Assembly (NCBI GenBank): GCA_015657535.1
Contig: JADHZB010000079.1
Span: 1 to 64,000 of the forward strand
DNA length: 64,000 nt
From: Nephromyces sp. MM_2019
Taxonomy: Eukaryota > Apicomplexa > Aconoidasida > Nephromycida
Reading direction: 5' to 3'
Part shown: piece by piece, positions 1 to 13,444 of the stretch
Layout: every line of letters starts with the position of its first letter
Position numbering within the stretch: the stretch's first letter is position 1
The notes under the pieces: model-generated
Told to the model about the DNA's origin: nothing
Seen by the model: only the letters and a program-made list of their open reading frames with translations
Database searches by the model: none
Made by a program: the position numbers and the translations under genes

Positions 1-23
1 GCACACACACACACACACACACA
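1..23. repeat. (CA)n microsatellite
   Basis: About eleven CA units open the window. If the minus-strand PiT transcript extends this far, the tract would be GU-rich in the RNA, like the tracts in its first two introns. Confidence 0.9.
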
Positions 24-670
24 ACGTAACTTCACTATCATTAAACACACAGTCATGCTATAAATTTTGCTTTACGGCGGCATATCTCATTGTATGCGAG
101 ATACTCTTCCATCACACACACACATATCACGCTAAACTGATCAACACTTTAAGCTCGAAACATCTACATCCGATAGTATAACAGCAAAACATGCATAAAC
201 AACCATCAAAGAGACCAACTATTCTCAATAAATCCACACTTTAAGATTTTTTGCTTCCTACTTTTCGTATACTTTTTTAGCAGCATTTCTGCAGTATAAC
301 ATGCAAATGTCTATCATTTCGCTGCTCATATTATTCAACCTCATTAACACACAATGAAAGCAAAAAATGAAAGAAAAAGGAAACAAAGCGATAAGAGGAA
401 AAGTGCGAAATTTACGAGAAAAAGGAAATTATCACGCGAAAAAAGGAAAAAACACGGTCTAAAAAAGCGAAAAAAACCAAGAAGGTAAGGATTACAAGAA
501 GAAACGCAAAACTTACACAAGAAAAGGCAAATAACATGAAGAAAAGAAGAAAAAAAACACAAAAGCTGCCAAGAATTACATAAAAATGACAAAAAAAAAA
601 CAAAATGGCAAAAAATCGCACAAAAATGCAAGCTTCATTGCCTTCTCGCAGTGTACATACACTCGCTTAC

Positions 671-2828
671 CTGATTACAGTAGGTATTATAATAAAATGG
701 ATTCTTCATAACTAGCATGTATCCCAGGGGAATACAGGCTACAACGATAACAAAAAACGAGTACCTGAAGATACAAATAAAATGTACTATATATGCCCAC
801 ATAAAAGAAGAAAACAGAAAATTCGAAAAAAAGCGAAATCTGCAAAGATGAAGATGAAATGAACAAATGGCTGCTCATTTCAATCGGAGAAAACAAACCT
901 TTCTTCTCAAAAAAAAACAGAAAATAGTGCGTAAAGCATCGTCTCCATGCCTTCTAAATCTAAGTATTAACAAGCTGCGAGTCGAATATCTTCACTACTT
1001 AATCTCGAGAAGCTCGACATTATACTGGTATATTATAAGCGATTTTTTCTTATATAAAAGAATCTAAGAAAATGAAAAAGCGCAAAAAATGACGTAAAAT
1101 CACAGAAAATGAGAACAAATACGAAACAAATGAACAACACACGCACACACACACAGGCACCTAGAGAAGCACAGAAATATATCTGAGATAAACACATACA
1201 TCCACATCCACATACACACAAGCACATCCACACACACATACCCATACCAACACACACAAGACTCACCGAAAACATTGAGATAACGCGTTTTCCCTCCTGA
1301 GAAAAAACTTTCTAAACACACAGAACACAGCTGCTCCACAAAAGCAAGCAACGACAGGAGCAAGCACCCAACTGATGAGTATCCTATAAACCCTAAACCA
1401 CTGTATAGAAGCGCCACTTCCTGAAGCTAATCCAAAGCCAACAATAGCACCTACTATAGAGTGTGTAGTAGAGACTGGCATGGCAAAATATGTGGCTAAA
1501 AGCACCCAAATACCAGCAGCTACGAGACTACACAACATTCCATACATCAAGATTTCTGGATTGGACTCAAATCGGTGAATATCTGCAGAAAACATCAAAG
1601 AAGGAGTTTTTTGTGTTTTTCTGCTTAATTTTCTTTCAAGACAAAAAAGTATGTTTTTCGATGAAGAGGAAGAAATGTTGGTGAGAATGAAGAGGGTATT
1701 TTTTCAGCCTTTTTGGCGATCTCTACGTTATGCAAAAGGAGTGTTTGAAGTTAATGTATAGGGGGGGAGCAAACGTGTACACACACATAGAGAACACGTG
1801 TTAAGTAGGGGCTTGGAATTAGTTAGATGAGGGATTTATGCGAGTGAAAGAGGTTGAGAGTGCGAGTGAGTTGGAAAACCCGGCTGTGTGCGAGCAAATG
1901 AGAGTGTGTGCAAGTTGGAAAGAGAGATTTAGAAAAAGATATATAAAATCTGCACATTTTTGAAAATAACTCTTCATAGTGTAAAAAGATAAGATTTGAT
2001 ATGATTTAACGGGTTACAATAGTATGCTCATAGTGAGACTACCATTAAGCTACGTAATCATACGCTTATAGGTTTACTTGCTTAAGTGAACCGACGAGAA
2101 TGATTGAACAGTTCAATTCATCCTAAGCAAACACAAACAAATACCATAATAACTCCACCAAATACAAAATTTTGCAAAAAAACTTTCAAATTTTACGCAG
2201 CAGGCTGAAGGAAATTACGAGCCATTCCACCACCTTAAATGCCATCATACACATCACGACTGTACGTACATCGGCAGTAATCAGAAACAGCGAGTTATTA
2301 ATATATGCACACCTCTGCATCACCTGCTAACCTACACACACAGGCAGACACACACAGGTAGACACACACAGGTAGACACACACTCCTTCACGTCAGCGCA
2401 CGCTCACTCACACGCTCATCAGCACCCACATTTCAATACATACCAACTCATACGCACCACTCCCAACAAACATACTCAAACCCACACACACACACACACA
2501 CACACATACATACATACATACACATTGATCTAAACAAACCTATAATCTGAGATCGGACAGCTTCTGCGACTGATTTTCCAAACAATAGAGCACCAAGTGA
2601 CTCCAAAACAAATGCCATTATAATGGCGTTTCGCAGTGATATCGCTCGACTGCCAACAGCCATACTAAAGGTGTTTGCAACATCATTGCAGCCAATCGCA
2701 AAAGCAGTAATAAAGGATGCAAGTCCTCCTGCAATTATTATCCATACGTAAGCGTCTTGTGTTCCCATTAGTCCAGGAATGTGTGTTATATCTTCTATTC
2801 GCAGATAAAGTTTTGTTTCTGAAGGCAT
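671..2828 (-). CDS. PiT: PiT-family inorganic phosphate transporter (3' end outside window)
   Basis: Three exons on the minus strand, 2828..2540, 1582..1267 and 839..671, join in phase (1, then 2, then 0) to give 258 residues. The product is a multi-pass membrane carrier of the PiT (SLC20/Pho89) family, which moves inorganic phosphate with Na+ or H+. Seen: the first signature GCNDVANTF at residues 46-54 and the segment PVSTTHSIVGAIVGFG starting at residue 132, both family hallmarks. A further hydrophobic segment (FFVIVVACIPLGYM) lies in exon 3. The splice sites are clean: CGgtgagt ends exon 2, ttctgcag precedes exon 2, ctttgcag precedes exon 3 and gtaagc follows it. The ATG at 2828 is preferred because it gives the short N-terminus usual in the family, although an acceptor-like ttttcag lies about 50 bases upstream. 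The second half of the carrier is missing; its exons should lie left of base 1. Both large introns are rich in GT dinucleotides on the coding strand. Confidence 0.9.
1137..1260. repeat. CA/GT-rich tract at a 5' splice site
   Basis: Imperfect CA-rich DNA (ACACACGCACACACACAC and variants). On the coding minus strand it is a GT-rich tract beginning a few bases after the 5' splice site of the PiT exon ending at 1267. Confidence 0.85.
2332..2522. repeat. CA minisatellite, (CA)n and (CATA)n block
   Basis: Contains three near-identical units of the type CACACACAGGTAGA (about 2335-2382), then a (CA)n run near 2481-2507 passing into CATA repeats up to the PiT intron 1 donor at 2539. All of this lies inside PiT intron 1. 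Confidence 0.85.
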
Positions 2829-5800
2829 AGCACACAGAGAGTTTTCAGTTTCTAAGTAACTAGCACACACACGTACACTGAAAATAAAACATATTCCAGC
2901 TCAGATCTGCCATTGCAGTCATATTAAAAGCCATCTTTGAGCGTTTTCCTAGTTTTATTTGCGATTTATGCTACACAATAAATGAATCAAATCTCGCATA
3001 CACAGATTTAAACTACATATAAAAAAGGCCTAAAACGTTAAAGATCATGAGGTGTATATACATCCGAATAGGCAGTAAAAATGATAAAAAATAGATTAAC
3101 GCATGCGAAATTTTCTGGGGAAATCCTGAACACCTTCACATTAAATTGGAGCAAAAAAGCAGCCTATTTCATAGGTATAAAACGGATTCACTCAAGTAAC
3201 AAAAAATGACGGAGAAGTTTCTTTATGCTATAGAAGCAGCCGAAAACTTAAAGGAAAGCGAAATCCAAAAGGTTGAAGAATGAATAATAAATAAAGGCAC
3301 TTTTTGGCGTCATTTCTCGTTATAAGATCGATATGCTAGAAAAGTATACATGCACTAGGAGCATCTGTAGAATATGCCCAACATTCTGTCATGCCAAAAA
3401 AGCCCACGCAAAAAAAACAGAATCCCATATGAAATTGAACACACACACGCACACACAACCTTATTTTCCTTCTGTTTTCCTCCAGGAATTACATCTCTCA
3501 GTAGCACACACGCGAGCTACTTGCTGCACTAAATAAAATTTCCAGAAACATTGAAAGCCTTGAGTATTTTTGGAAGCCCCACGTCGAAACTGAAAGCCTG
3601 CCAGAGCCCTCAATGAACTGCAGAAGAAGAAAAGGCAAGAAAAACATATACAATGCTGAAAACCCCAATATAAGTATATACGCATGAAAAGTCTACAAAA
3701 AGATAACGAGTATATCATTCGCATAGCGTATGTTATCTACTGCCAAAAGCTGTGGAAGAAAATCCTTGAAACACTAAAGTAATTGAAATCACATTAGCAT
3801 ACACGCATGGGGTACTAAGACTGGCTCAACAAAACTTCTAAAGCAAAGACTTTGTAAGGCTAAGTAAAACGAGAACAAAAAAATAAAAACTGCAGCTTTT
3901 GAAGTATCTGAGCCACTCACACGAAAGCAAAAACTAGAAAAAATAATGACAAAATCTCTTCATGAAAACTGAGAAGCGAAATAAAAGTATCTAAAAATTG
4001 TCTGATGCTATAAACAGTAAGCTTTGAGCTTTAAATAAGCAAGGATTAGCTAAATAGATAACGGCAACTACGGCAAAAACAGAAAAAGATATATGCCAAA
4101 ACAAAGGAAAATGCAAAGCGATTGAAGACACTGCTAAATTATACAAGAGTAATATCAATCAAGAAAGGCAAAAAATACACACACACACAAATCTATACAT
4201 GTTATATTCATGGTGGGTACATAGTTAAGAAGTTTCAAACACGTAGAATTTGTATGGTATAGAACCCACATGAATTAACGCCGGAAAAAAACTCTCAAAT
4301 ATAGTTTAACTAGCGAATAGAGTCCACACCAACAACTTCTATTTAAAAACTCAACATACCAGCCGAGCTACGCAGAAAATTCATACTTGCAGCAACACAC
4401 AGGAGCAAACTCTATATTTTCTCCAGTGAAAACAACGCTAGAGAAAAATAAAACTTCCATCCTACACCTTTCCAGTAGACCTCAACTGAAGGAATTACCC
4501 AGAAAAGAAAGGATTCTCAAAAAATTGGTCAAACACACAATCTTTCCAAGCTTTACACAAAAGCATCCCAAAAAGATGGGAAAACATGTTCTTTTTATAA
4601 GTTTTACAACAAAGTTGAGAAACTATTGCAAAATCTCACTGGACAGAGAGTGACAAAAAAACCGCTGACAAAGATGAAGAGCAGAAAAAACCAACCAACA
4701 CACAATTAGTAGTATACCGTTAACATTTAGGCAATAAATTTATCATCATGAATCCTGAAGAAAAAGCTAAATATATTGATTTACCGACAACTAAGCCACA
4801 AAAAGCGCTCAAAGCAGGGCAGGCAAATTAAAAAGCCAAAAATAACTGAACAGATTATTCAACTACCCCGAAAGCATGAGAAAAGGGTAAGAATCGGCAA
4901 AAAATATCAAAGCAGCCAAGTCTTTCCAGGCGCTTAGCCACACTCGAAATTGGAAGTAGAAAAGGGAAGATACACCATCAAGGAATTGTCTAGCTACTCC
5001 AAAAATCGCAAGTACAAACAGGAAGCTCAATCAAGTCAAAAACACTCAGACAGCATGGAGGAGCAGCTTTTTAATTTCTGCCGAGTAGAGGTATAGACCG
5101 ACGCTGCTAGTCAATAGATCAAGCGGAATTAAAAATAAAGGTTGGACACCGTTATCACTATGACAATGATGATGATACTACATCATGTTCAGCAAAGAAA
5201 CAAAAAAAGTCACTTCCACCACTCACAACGGCTGAATACTGCGGAAGGTATCTAGCAAATTGCACAGCAATGAAAAGCAAAGTACCAGTTTGGCCTTAGG
5301 AGAAAGAAGAATCCATCTTCACTATTTATTACAAGTACAAGCTTCACTACCACCCGTCTATTGTAAAGGATTCGTCAATCTTGCAAAAAGAAGCTTAAAC
5401 TCTACGCATCTTCCAAGCTAACAAATGCCAATGGCAAAGTGAGACCAAATTTTCGCAAACGAATGTAGCTACTCGTTTCTTTTCAGAAGTAGCTCGATAT
5501 TAGTCTTTCTCATTACAAATGGCATACGCACCAGAACAATAGCCACGAACAATGCGCGGCGTGACTTGCGAAAATCACCCAGAATCCACGAGTGTGAGCC
5601 CGCGCAATTTATTTCTTAAGGAAGCAAAGAATTGTTTGAGTGTGGACACCAAAGAACTTTGTTGTCAAGACATCTCCGCCGACATGCAAATGTAATGCGA
5701 GGAAGCTGCCGATTATCCAATTGGGGAGAACGTGGTGTCCTCATGTTCGCTCCCCCTCCTTCCTTATGCGCTATTATTAGTTCGGCACCGGCGGCAAACC

Positions 5801-8800
5801 CACTGCACTCAAATGGTGAGGAGTTCTGCGCTTTGCGGCAATAGCGAAGCTGCCCTAATAAAGGCCCACGATGGCAAAACGCCATCGTCGACTCGCTTTT
5901 TACGCCGAGCAAAATGACGTAAACGCAGTGGCAAAACGCAAGCGCCGATTCCACGTTTTCAAGCGCGCGCTGCCCCGTCACATGGAGGTTTGCGGTTGGC
6001 GGCATTGTGGCTGCAACATTCCACGCCGCTCAAAGCACAGAGATACCCTTAACTTAACCCTCGTGCTTGCGAATTTGTGGCGAGTAGCACAGGTGCAGCC
6101 CCCGCATTGCAAAGCTTACAAGTTACTAAGCATTCTGAACCCACGTTTGCCTACACCGAGCTAATCTTTTGAGCGAGATTGTTCGACGTATCACCAATCC
6201 TAAAGCTGACGGATGACGCTAGCTCTAGAAAATTTACCACTTTAGAACAGGAGTAATTTAATCATGTTGAGATATTGAGAAGTTACCAAGCACCGCCTCG
6301 CTCACAATGCGACTAAAACTTAGCTGCTAGTAAGTGGCCCATGTAGATCCAAGGGTCAGCTAGTACCATGTTTATTTTGGAAGACACGACTGAATTGCTC
6401 GTTTAGTTTCACTTTCTGAATGATTTTATCACTATAAAAAGTTGCTGAGAACACGCCTTCTTTACGTAAACATGCAACACTAACCAAGGAGCAGGGTCAG
6501 TCCAGGGTTTCAGTTAGATCAACTGTAGAGGGAAAAAAACGCAGGTACTGATATAGCACCAGTGATTCCGAACAGGTACTTACCTGACTAGCAATTTTTG
6601 GCATGAAACTTCTTGGCGAAGTGGATGCTATCGATACTTTCTTAGACGCATATCAAGGTAGGGAGTCTCAGCTAGATGCAACGGATTGCTAGGCCTAAAG
6701 CCTCAGTTACACCCTCTGGAGTTGCCGGGAAAAACTAATTGAATGCTGCTACACGTCGGATGCACAAAGTTTGAGATTTAACGCAAGTCACTTATTTGGC
6801 CACTGCTCGAAGTATCTGGCTGCAGTAAGCATGCGAAGTTCCTTTCATCCCAGCGAGCCATCATGACTACGGCAAAACTATGGATATGACCAGCAAGAAT
6901 CTAGCAGCATACCTGAGCAACTTTTGCAAGAACGTACATTCTCTAGACCCCCGTGAAAGCACTAAATAGGAAAACAACGGAAGCATCTCTGCCCCTGGAA
7001 GTTCAGTAGCAACAACAGTTTAAATACTAAAAAGAATTGGAGTACCTCACGGTTTCAAAACTCCTCCATAATCGCAAAATGCACGCACTTGGATAATCCG
7101 CTAGAAAATGAAACAATTCTACGTCTGTTAGTTTTTAGTATCTTACAAACTAGCGATTCCTTTACATCCTGTACTATACCATTGCAAGCTGCATCACAAG
7201 CTAATGCTACAACCTACGCTCTAGGAAAGTTATACAGCACATGACGCGCAGCTCACGGCTTTGCAAGTATAACCCTTCAAAAAAGCAGGGATGCTTCATA
7301 AGGGATGAGAAAATGAACTCCTCTCACAGGGTTTTTAGCATCTTGAATAGCAGCAAAATGCAGTGGAGCAGTGAGCCCGTCCTAGCCGTGAGCTGGTGAA
7401 GCTGCTTCTGCCACCTTCGCTGTCATGCTTTACTAGGTAGTGGTAACAAACGAAATGGAGCAAGCTTAAACTACGAATAAGCCTAGCATCTCAAGAAGGT
7501 CGCATCTAAACTTGCCTCTTGTTTCTCCTCTAAGCTATAAACTCATGAAAAACATCAAAGCATGACGCTTATTTTTTTCCTTAAAAAAGCTTAGTTATCA
7601 ATCACCAAAATTAAGCTTACAGTTACCATTAAAATATGACACTTTCAAAGACCGTCCCCGGCAGGAATTACGCCAAACAGTACAGTCCAAAATATCGGCT
7701 TTAATTTTAATGCCGCTAAGTAAAAAGTAAGATTTTATTTAAAGATACTAGTTTCTAACGACACCCCTATACAAGCGGCATGAAATTTATCTGTAAAGGA
7801 TTTTATGAAACAGATACTGCCGGATAAATCCTGCTTTCGGCGATATGAGCAGCAGTACTAACAATTCTGGTAGTTCAAAGGAAGAAGAAGTAAATTGCAA
7901 CTGAACAAGCGGTGGTAGTTCACAATGGGCTACAATCATCGTACTTATGATAGCCGCACATTACCCAAGAGTAGCAAGCAGTACACAACACCAACTGGAT
8001 ACATTGTAGCCTGCCAAAAGGTTAGCAAAGAGTAAACTTTACGCAGCACAGGATGCAGCGTAATCACAGCACATGGGAAAACAAAATCGGCGCAAATTTT
8101 AAAGCAGCTAGCAGAGGGAAGTGAAATCCACGACTCAAAGACATTGATTTTACAATCAGCTCAGTACATCCTCCCACAAAAAAATAAACGACCGTCAGTT
8201 ACCAAGGTAAAAAATTTAAGGGGAGTTTTATGATACGCTGACATTTTTGTGCAGTATCTTAGGTGACGGGATGGAACTACTTGACGCTTAATAAAGCAAA
8301 AATATAACAACTTCAGCCACAATAAAACTTGAATTGATTAATTAAAGTACTTGCCACAATGTTCACTACCGCTTAAAAGTGTAGCGATACAGAGGCCACA
8401 TATAATCCAGTTGCATCAAACATTCAAACAGTGGAAATGTAGCTGAATCCACAAGTGATGTCAACTACACAACTTATCGTCCACAAAGAGCCTACTCGAC
8501 ATCTTGAGATGGATAAACCAGTGGTTCATACCCTTCTTTCTAGTGACTAAGTCAAAATAGCAGAAAAAACTCATCTCCAGAGATATTATTGACTACCTAA
8601 TGCTTCACTATCCTCACACTAAATGCATGACATACAGTTACCACCGCCATGAAAAAAGAATCTTCTCTTCATGAATTGAGGTGTACTTTACATGAAATTC
8701 AATAACATAAGGCTTCCTTTATAAACGGCAAGAAATTGGTGAAAAACCTCGAGAACTACGAGGTAGTCCATTAAGGCTTAGTGCATAAATCAAGGAACCA

Positions 8801-10563
8801 ATATTTTTCAGCAGATTTACCATCGTCTTGCCAGGGCATTTCCAATGGACCTGCCAATGCGGGTCTAAATTCAAGCCTATAAGTGTGCAGTACACATCTA
8901 AGCAACTTCACCATGACAAGGCAGTAAGAAAATTAGGTTAATTGACGTACGAACCAGCGTTTCCTCAAAAAATGCAATGACCTTAATCTATCATGTTTAA
9001 TGGATGCTAGTATGACTATCCGTTGAAATTTCACTACCTCTCGACACTGCAAAAACGCAAGACCTCAGACAAGTTTACGAGAAGTGCAAGGCACTTTTAA
9101 AATGAAAAGTGGGCCTTTAAACTAGTTTTGTAAAAAATCGTAATTTTTATGCTTTAATTTAGTAATATCTATCCCTCATATGAAGACAAATGAGAAGTAT
9201 AATTTTCAGCTTCAAAATGGTAGAGTGTATATGTTATGACAAGGCTTCAAATGGAAGCAAATTTTCGTGAAAATCGCATAAATCAAGCACATTTCAGTAT
9301 TTTCTACAATAACAAGTAAAATGTTTTGCTGTGGTGCACCACGTGAACACAGGCTCAACCTGAATTCTGCCAGGAGAATATTAATTTTTAAAAAGCCAAC
9401 GAAAAATTAAATTAGCAACCAGGATACAAAAGAAGGGATCGTCAATTAATAAGCACCAGTAATAACATTTTTCAGCATTGTAGGTTTAAATTTGATAACA
9501 TAAAACGAACTTTTGTCTTATACCCTAAAAAAAGCAGTGACACAATGCTCCACCTGAGTATAAAGTTGTTAAATTTATGCATATGAAGCAATTCGACCTT
9601 TAATAAAACCAGTCAATACCGCATCAAAATGAGCTCAAGTGTTGCACTACAATGAGGGTGAGTCAGCTTACTTGACAGAAACAGCAAACACCTCAATCAA
9701 CACACCTTCACCCAAAAAGCCAGCTAGGAAAGGGTTAACTGAGCTAGATTCGATCCAGTAACATAACACATAAGCCAAATGGAAGGAATAACCGAGCGAT
9801 GAAGGCTATAAAACAACAAATATATTACCTTAATGCAAATTACTCCGCTTTCATATGTATATCATCCACCTAGTAGGCATAATTCATGCATCAAATATCT
9901 AGGCCGCAACGCAATAGAATCTCACATTCAACTTAGAGTAAACCCATAAAAACACATAGGCCAGTAAGAAAACTCATAAGGTTACAATGCCCCCTCAAAC
10001 ATACAAGATGCAATTGGAACTACTAGTAGAAAATAAGCCTAGATCACGACGTACAAACTGAAGCAGGTCAATTAATTTTCAGGGTACCATAAACAAAAAA
10101 TAAAAAAACTTGTATGATACCCTCCTCCGGTGGAGTACTCATTTCTAAACAGCTGTAATCTAATTCAACAGTGCCTCACATTACGGACGGAAGTTAGCCT
10201 GAAAACGCTGCACTCACTTTGAAAACTACTGGGATACATCGCACGCTGCAAGGCTACAATTCCATACAGCCTAATTACTCATGTCAATGCAAACAACGAT
10301 GTAATCAGATTTTATAAATCATCAACGAAGTGTCCAAATAACTAAAAAACCTGTTTGGTGTGAAAGTAGCACTGCACTGCACCTCCAAAGAAAACTTCAG
10401 TGCGGGGCAGGTACAGTGTTTCACGTATACCATCATTACCACACATCGTTGCAACCTGCACTTTACACAATTCCCATATTTAAAGGTGCTACAAAAATTC
10501 ACATGAACTATGCCCTAGCCAATTTTACACCCAAAATTGGATTGTTCCGGGATATAATCGTAT
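2829..10563. other. 7.7 kb with no firmly supported gene
   Basis: The region is A-rich on the plus strand and has many stops in all frames. One candidate minus-strand exon starts at 3617 after a strong acceptor (cttctgcag); two frames are open to about 3500, one reading FIEGSGRLSVSTWGFQKYSR, but I could not link it to a gene. The stretch 5600-6160 is clearly more GC-rich, is open on both strands, and holds an 8-bp hairpin at 5868-5888 (ACGATGGC, loop AAAAC, GCCATCGT); nothing in it is recognisable. From about 6.2 to 10.3 kb I see nothing else. Confidence 0.6.
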
Positions 10564-10824
10564 TTAGTTGCCTCTTACTAAGGATTTTGCGCAGCGACGA
10601 AGCTCTTTTATTACATCAGATAAGGTATCTGGTGGAATACCCCAGTCGCACAATTGAATGGCACATCTGACCGACTCTCGATCTAGCATAGTGTTGAGTA
10701 AGCGGGATAATTCGTAAATTGTATCCACACTTTCATCGGAACGACTGCGGGAAGGATTGGTGGGCGCGTGCCTCGATATATTTCCCGTATTAAAAAAAGG
10801 TGCAACTCTGTCCTCATCCGCCAT
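10564..10824 (-). CDS. MZT1: MOZART1 (mitotic-spindle organising protein 1)
   Basis: Single-exon minus-strand gene of 86 residues, close to the usual 80-85 of the family. MOZART1 is a small helical subunit that binds the N-terminus of gamma-tubulin complex proteins and helps recruit or activate microtubule nucleation at organising centres. Seen: residues 34-80 match the family core, including ELSRLLNTMLDRESVR, then CAIQLCDWGIPPDTLS, then DVIKELRRCAKSL. The first 30 residues are a polar tail typical of the family's variable N-terminus. The ATG at 10824 is chosen because it gives family length. An in-frame codon at 10875 would add 17 residues of hydrophobic sequence that MOZART1 proteins lack. 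The gene is shorter than most annotation cut-offs, so it could easily be missed. Confidence 0.9.
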   Translation of the reverse strand: MADEDRVAPFFNTGNISRHAPTNPSRSRSDESVDTIYELSRLLNTMLDRESVRCAIQLCDWGIPPDTLSDVIKELRRCAKSLVRGN

Positions 10825-13444
10825 TTCTACAAGTTTTATGCTATACACAAGTACCAAATTGTATCGAGGCAACACGAAACATTTTCTGGCCAGCTATATA
10901 GTGGCGGCTTCGCTTCATCTACAGTATATGTTCCTTTTTCCAAGTTGCTTCATAGTATCGGGTTTGTGAGGAGGCAAGTGCGCGGTGTCGCTGCGATTTG
11001 GGGGTTGTTTTTGAAAGGCTTGTGTGCGTGCCTCAGAAATGTCCAAGCGCACACATGGGAGGCTGGCCAACGCTAGACCTTGACCCCTGCAATTGGCTAA
11101 CCATTCTACGGCTATGCTGTAGACTCAAATCACAGCCGTAGGAAGTGAATATGCTACTAATACTAGTAGTGGCCCAAATGATGCTACGAAGAAAGTAGTG
11201 TGCATCATCGAATAAAAATTAAGAGGATAATTTCTTACGGTTGAATTCATGGAAACTCCATAACTTGCGCGCAAAAATTGAATCACCAGTGAGTAGTCAA
11301 TGGAGTTCGAAATTTGATATTTTTCCGCAAACTCAAAAAAAATAGCAACTGCTAGATTACGGTATATCACCTGACAGAGCACAATTGTATAGCTAGAAGT
11401 CGAATGGTAGAAATAATTTGAAACACGCAACATTTTCACAAAGTTTTACTTTATGATGTGCTTAAAGCAAAATCGATTCAAAAATTCAGAGCTGCTATTT
11501 TATAAAATGCCGTTAATTTTTTTGCCACCACCTGGTTACACGAGTCTTAGCGTATAAACTAGCTATTCACGAGGATAGAAATGGTACACAGAAAGGAATT
11601 TTAAGTGTCTCACAGTTTTATGCGCTACCAGAAGCTTTTTCTCTAGCGATAATCAAAGCATTGATTTTGTGAATTTACTCCAAAGTAAGATTAAATTTGT
11701 GGACTGATTTCACGGCTTCAAAAAATCATCATTAAACCCTTGTTAGTATAGCTGACAGCTCTAAAATTATTGTCAAACACTTTAAACATGCCTGTATCTC
11801 CTTTCAATGCTTCTATCACCCTATAGAACATACAGTTTTGTTGTTATGGGACAATACTTCGTAAGATGCGCTTCCATTGAAGCTGAAACTATATCGACTG
11901 ATAAGTGATACTTTGTGGCGGCCAACTAAACCAAAAATTGATAATGTCAACAAAAGCTTGCCAATGAATTATCTGCCGACGGCCCCGTGGTATATAATTC
12001 AGCCGTAAAAATTATACCATCTCAAAATTCGCAGTCTAAATTTACCCTTTAAGCTATCAGCAATGTACACATTACTTTTAAAAAACATATAAAATGATTG
12101 CTTTTTAAAATATAGTCTGCTAATATTTTCATTTTTCGAACTTCATTTTGTATACGTTATATAGTGCTATTTCTAACATTTTATGAAGCACTTCAAATTC
12201 GTGCTCCCTTAACTTAAAAATAAAGCTGCTTTGATTCATAGGGAGCCACCCATGCTTTGACAAATCAGAATAGTTTATCCCAAGCCATAAAATTTACATT
12301 TGCAATAGCTCTTACTTTTTTTAACTGTGTTACTAAGTAATACTCTGAAGAGCATTCTCTCAAGAAACGAAGAAAGCTTCTCGGCTTCAAAAATCAAATG
12401 CGAAAGATAAAGTAATTTCATGTCTTGCAGTCCTTACCAAGTACGAAGCTTCAGTACCTCTGAAAAATTTAAGCAGGTCAGAGGCCAGCACCTATGACCT
12501 GATACTGGAAAGAAGCCAGAAAAAAATTGCTCAAGATTTTGACAAAGGTTTAAATATACCTAGTTCTCACATGAAATGAGCGCTTCTTAGCGTCCACCAG
12601 GAATAACTGGAAGCTGAAATGAGTGACTCCTTCATATATATTGCTTACACAAAAAATATATTTAGTGCTAAGTTCTCAAGCAGCCTCACCCCTAGCTTAA
12701 TAGCTGTTCTCACAGTTTTAGCAGTGAAATACATTGCTCTTTTGGCGCTTCCAAAGCACTTCACTGGTTAAATGCACTACTCTTTCTCCGTGCATTCACA
12801 ACTGCTGAAATAGATCGCCCTTTCCTAATGCATGCCATGGTACTATCATTGACATATATTACTCTTTACAAAATATTCCTATAAATCCTTGGTTATTGCA
12901 CAGTGCGTGAATAGCAATTGTCGATTCCACATCAGCCTTTCTCACGAATAGGCTACTCTGAATGTGTGCTACCGCACGTACCTTGTTCGAGTCTGTCTCC
13001 GTGCCGCAATGTGGTTGCTGCATCCACCCCATAGAAGTAGACCATAGTACTCAACTCCTCCCAGCAGAGACTTCTAGCAGCTTTCTCCGTGACCCAAGAA
13101 GTTACTTCCCAGTCTGAAATCTTGAAAAAGCGCTTTTCCTGCCCAAGTTCAGGCCAATGCCTCTCAGCTGTAGTTTCGTTGTACAAATTTGGTTCCTGCT
13201 CAATGCTGAATACCCGTATACAAGTTGATGAAAGGCTCTTCCCTCGGAGTGCGCTGCTAGTTACGTTTCATTGCCTTCCTGATAGATAACCCTGTCGCAT
13301 AGACTCTCTTACGGTACCGTTTCCAGAGAGTGGCAATAGTTTTTTTGCCCAAAAGGTGGCAACGGGATGACAAAAGCTTTGCTTTAAATTTGTATTTAAT
13401 TTTTATGTGATCTTGACAGGCTAGGGAAGAGCCTGTTTGTAAAA
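10825..13444. other. intergenic region upstream of MZT1 and MBOAT genes
   Basis: These 2.6 kb separate two divergent genes and should hold both promoters. A 104-codon open frame runs at 11439..11125 on the minus strand with mixed hydrophobic and polar residues. I do not recognise it and see no splice links, so I do not call it. Nothing else is supported. Confidence 0.45.

Noticed and set aside
344..631. Phe/Leu-rich minus-strand frames in the first 650 bases.
   Set aside because: They translate a T-rich intron of PiT; composition explains the hydrophobic residues.
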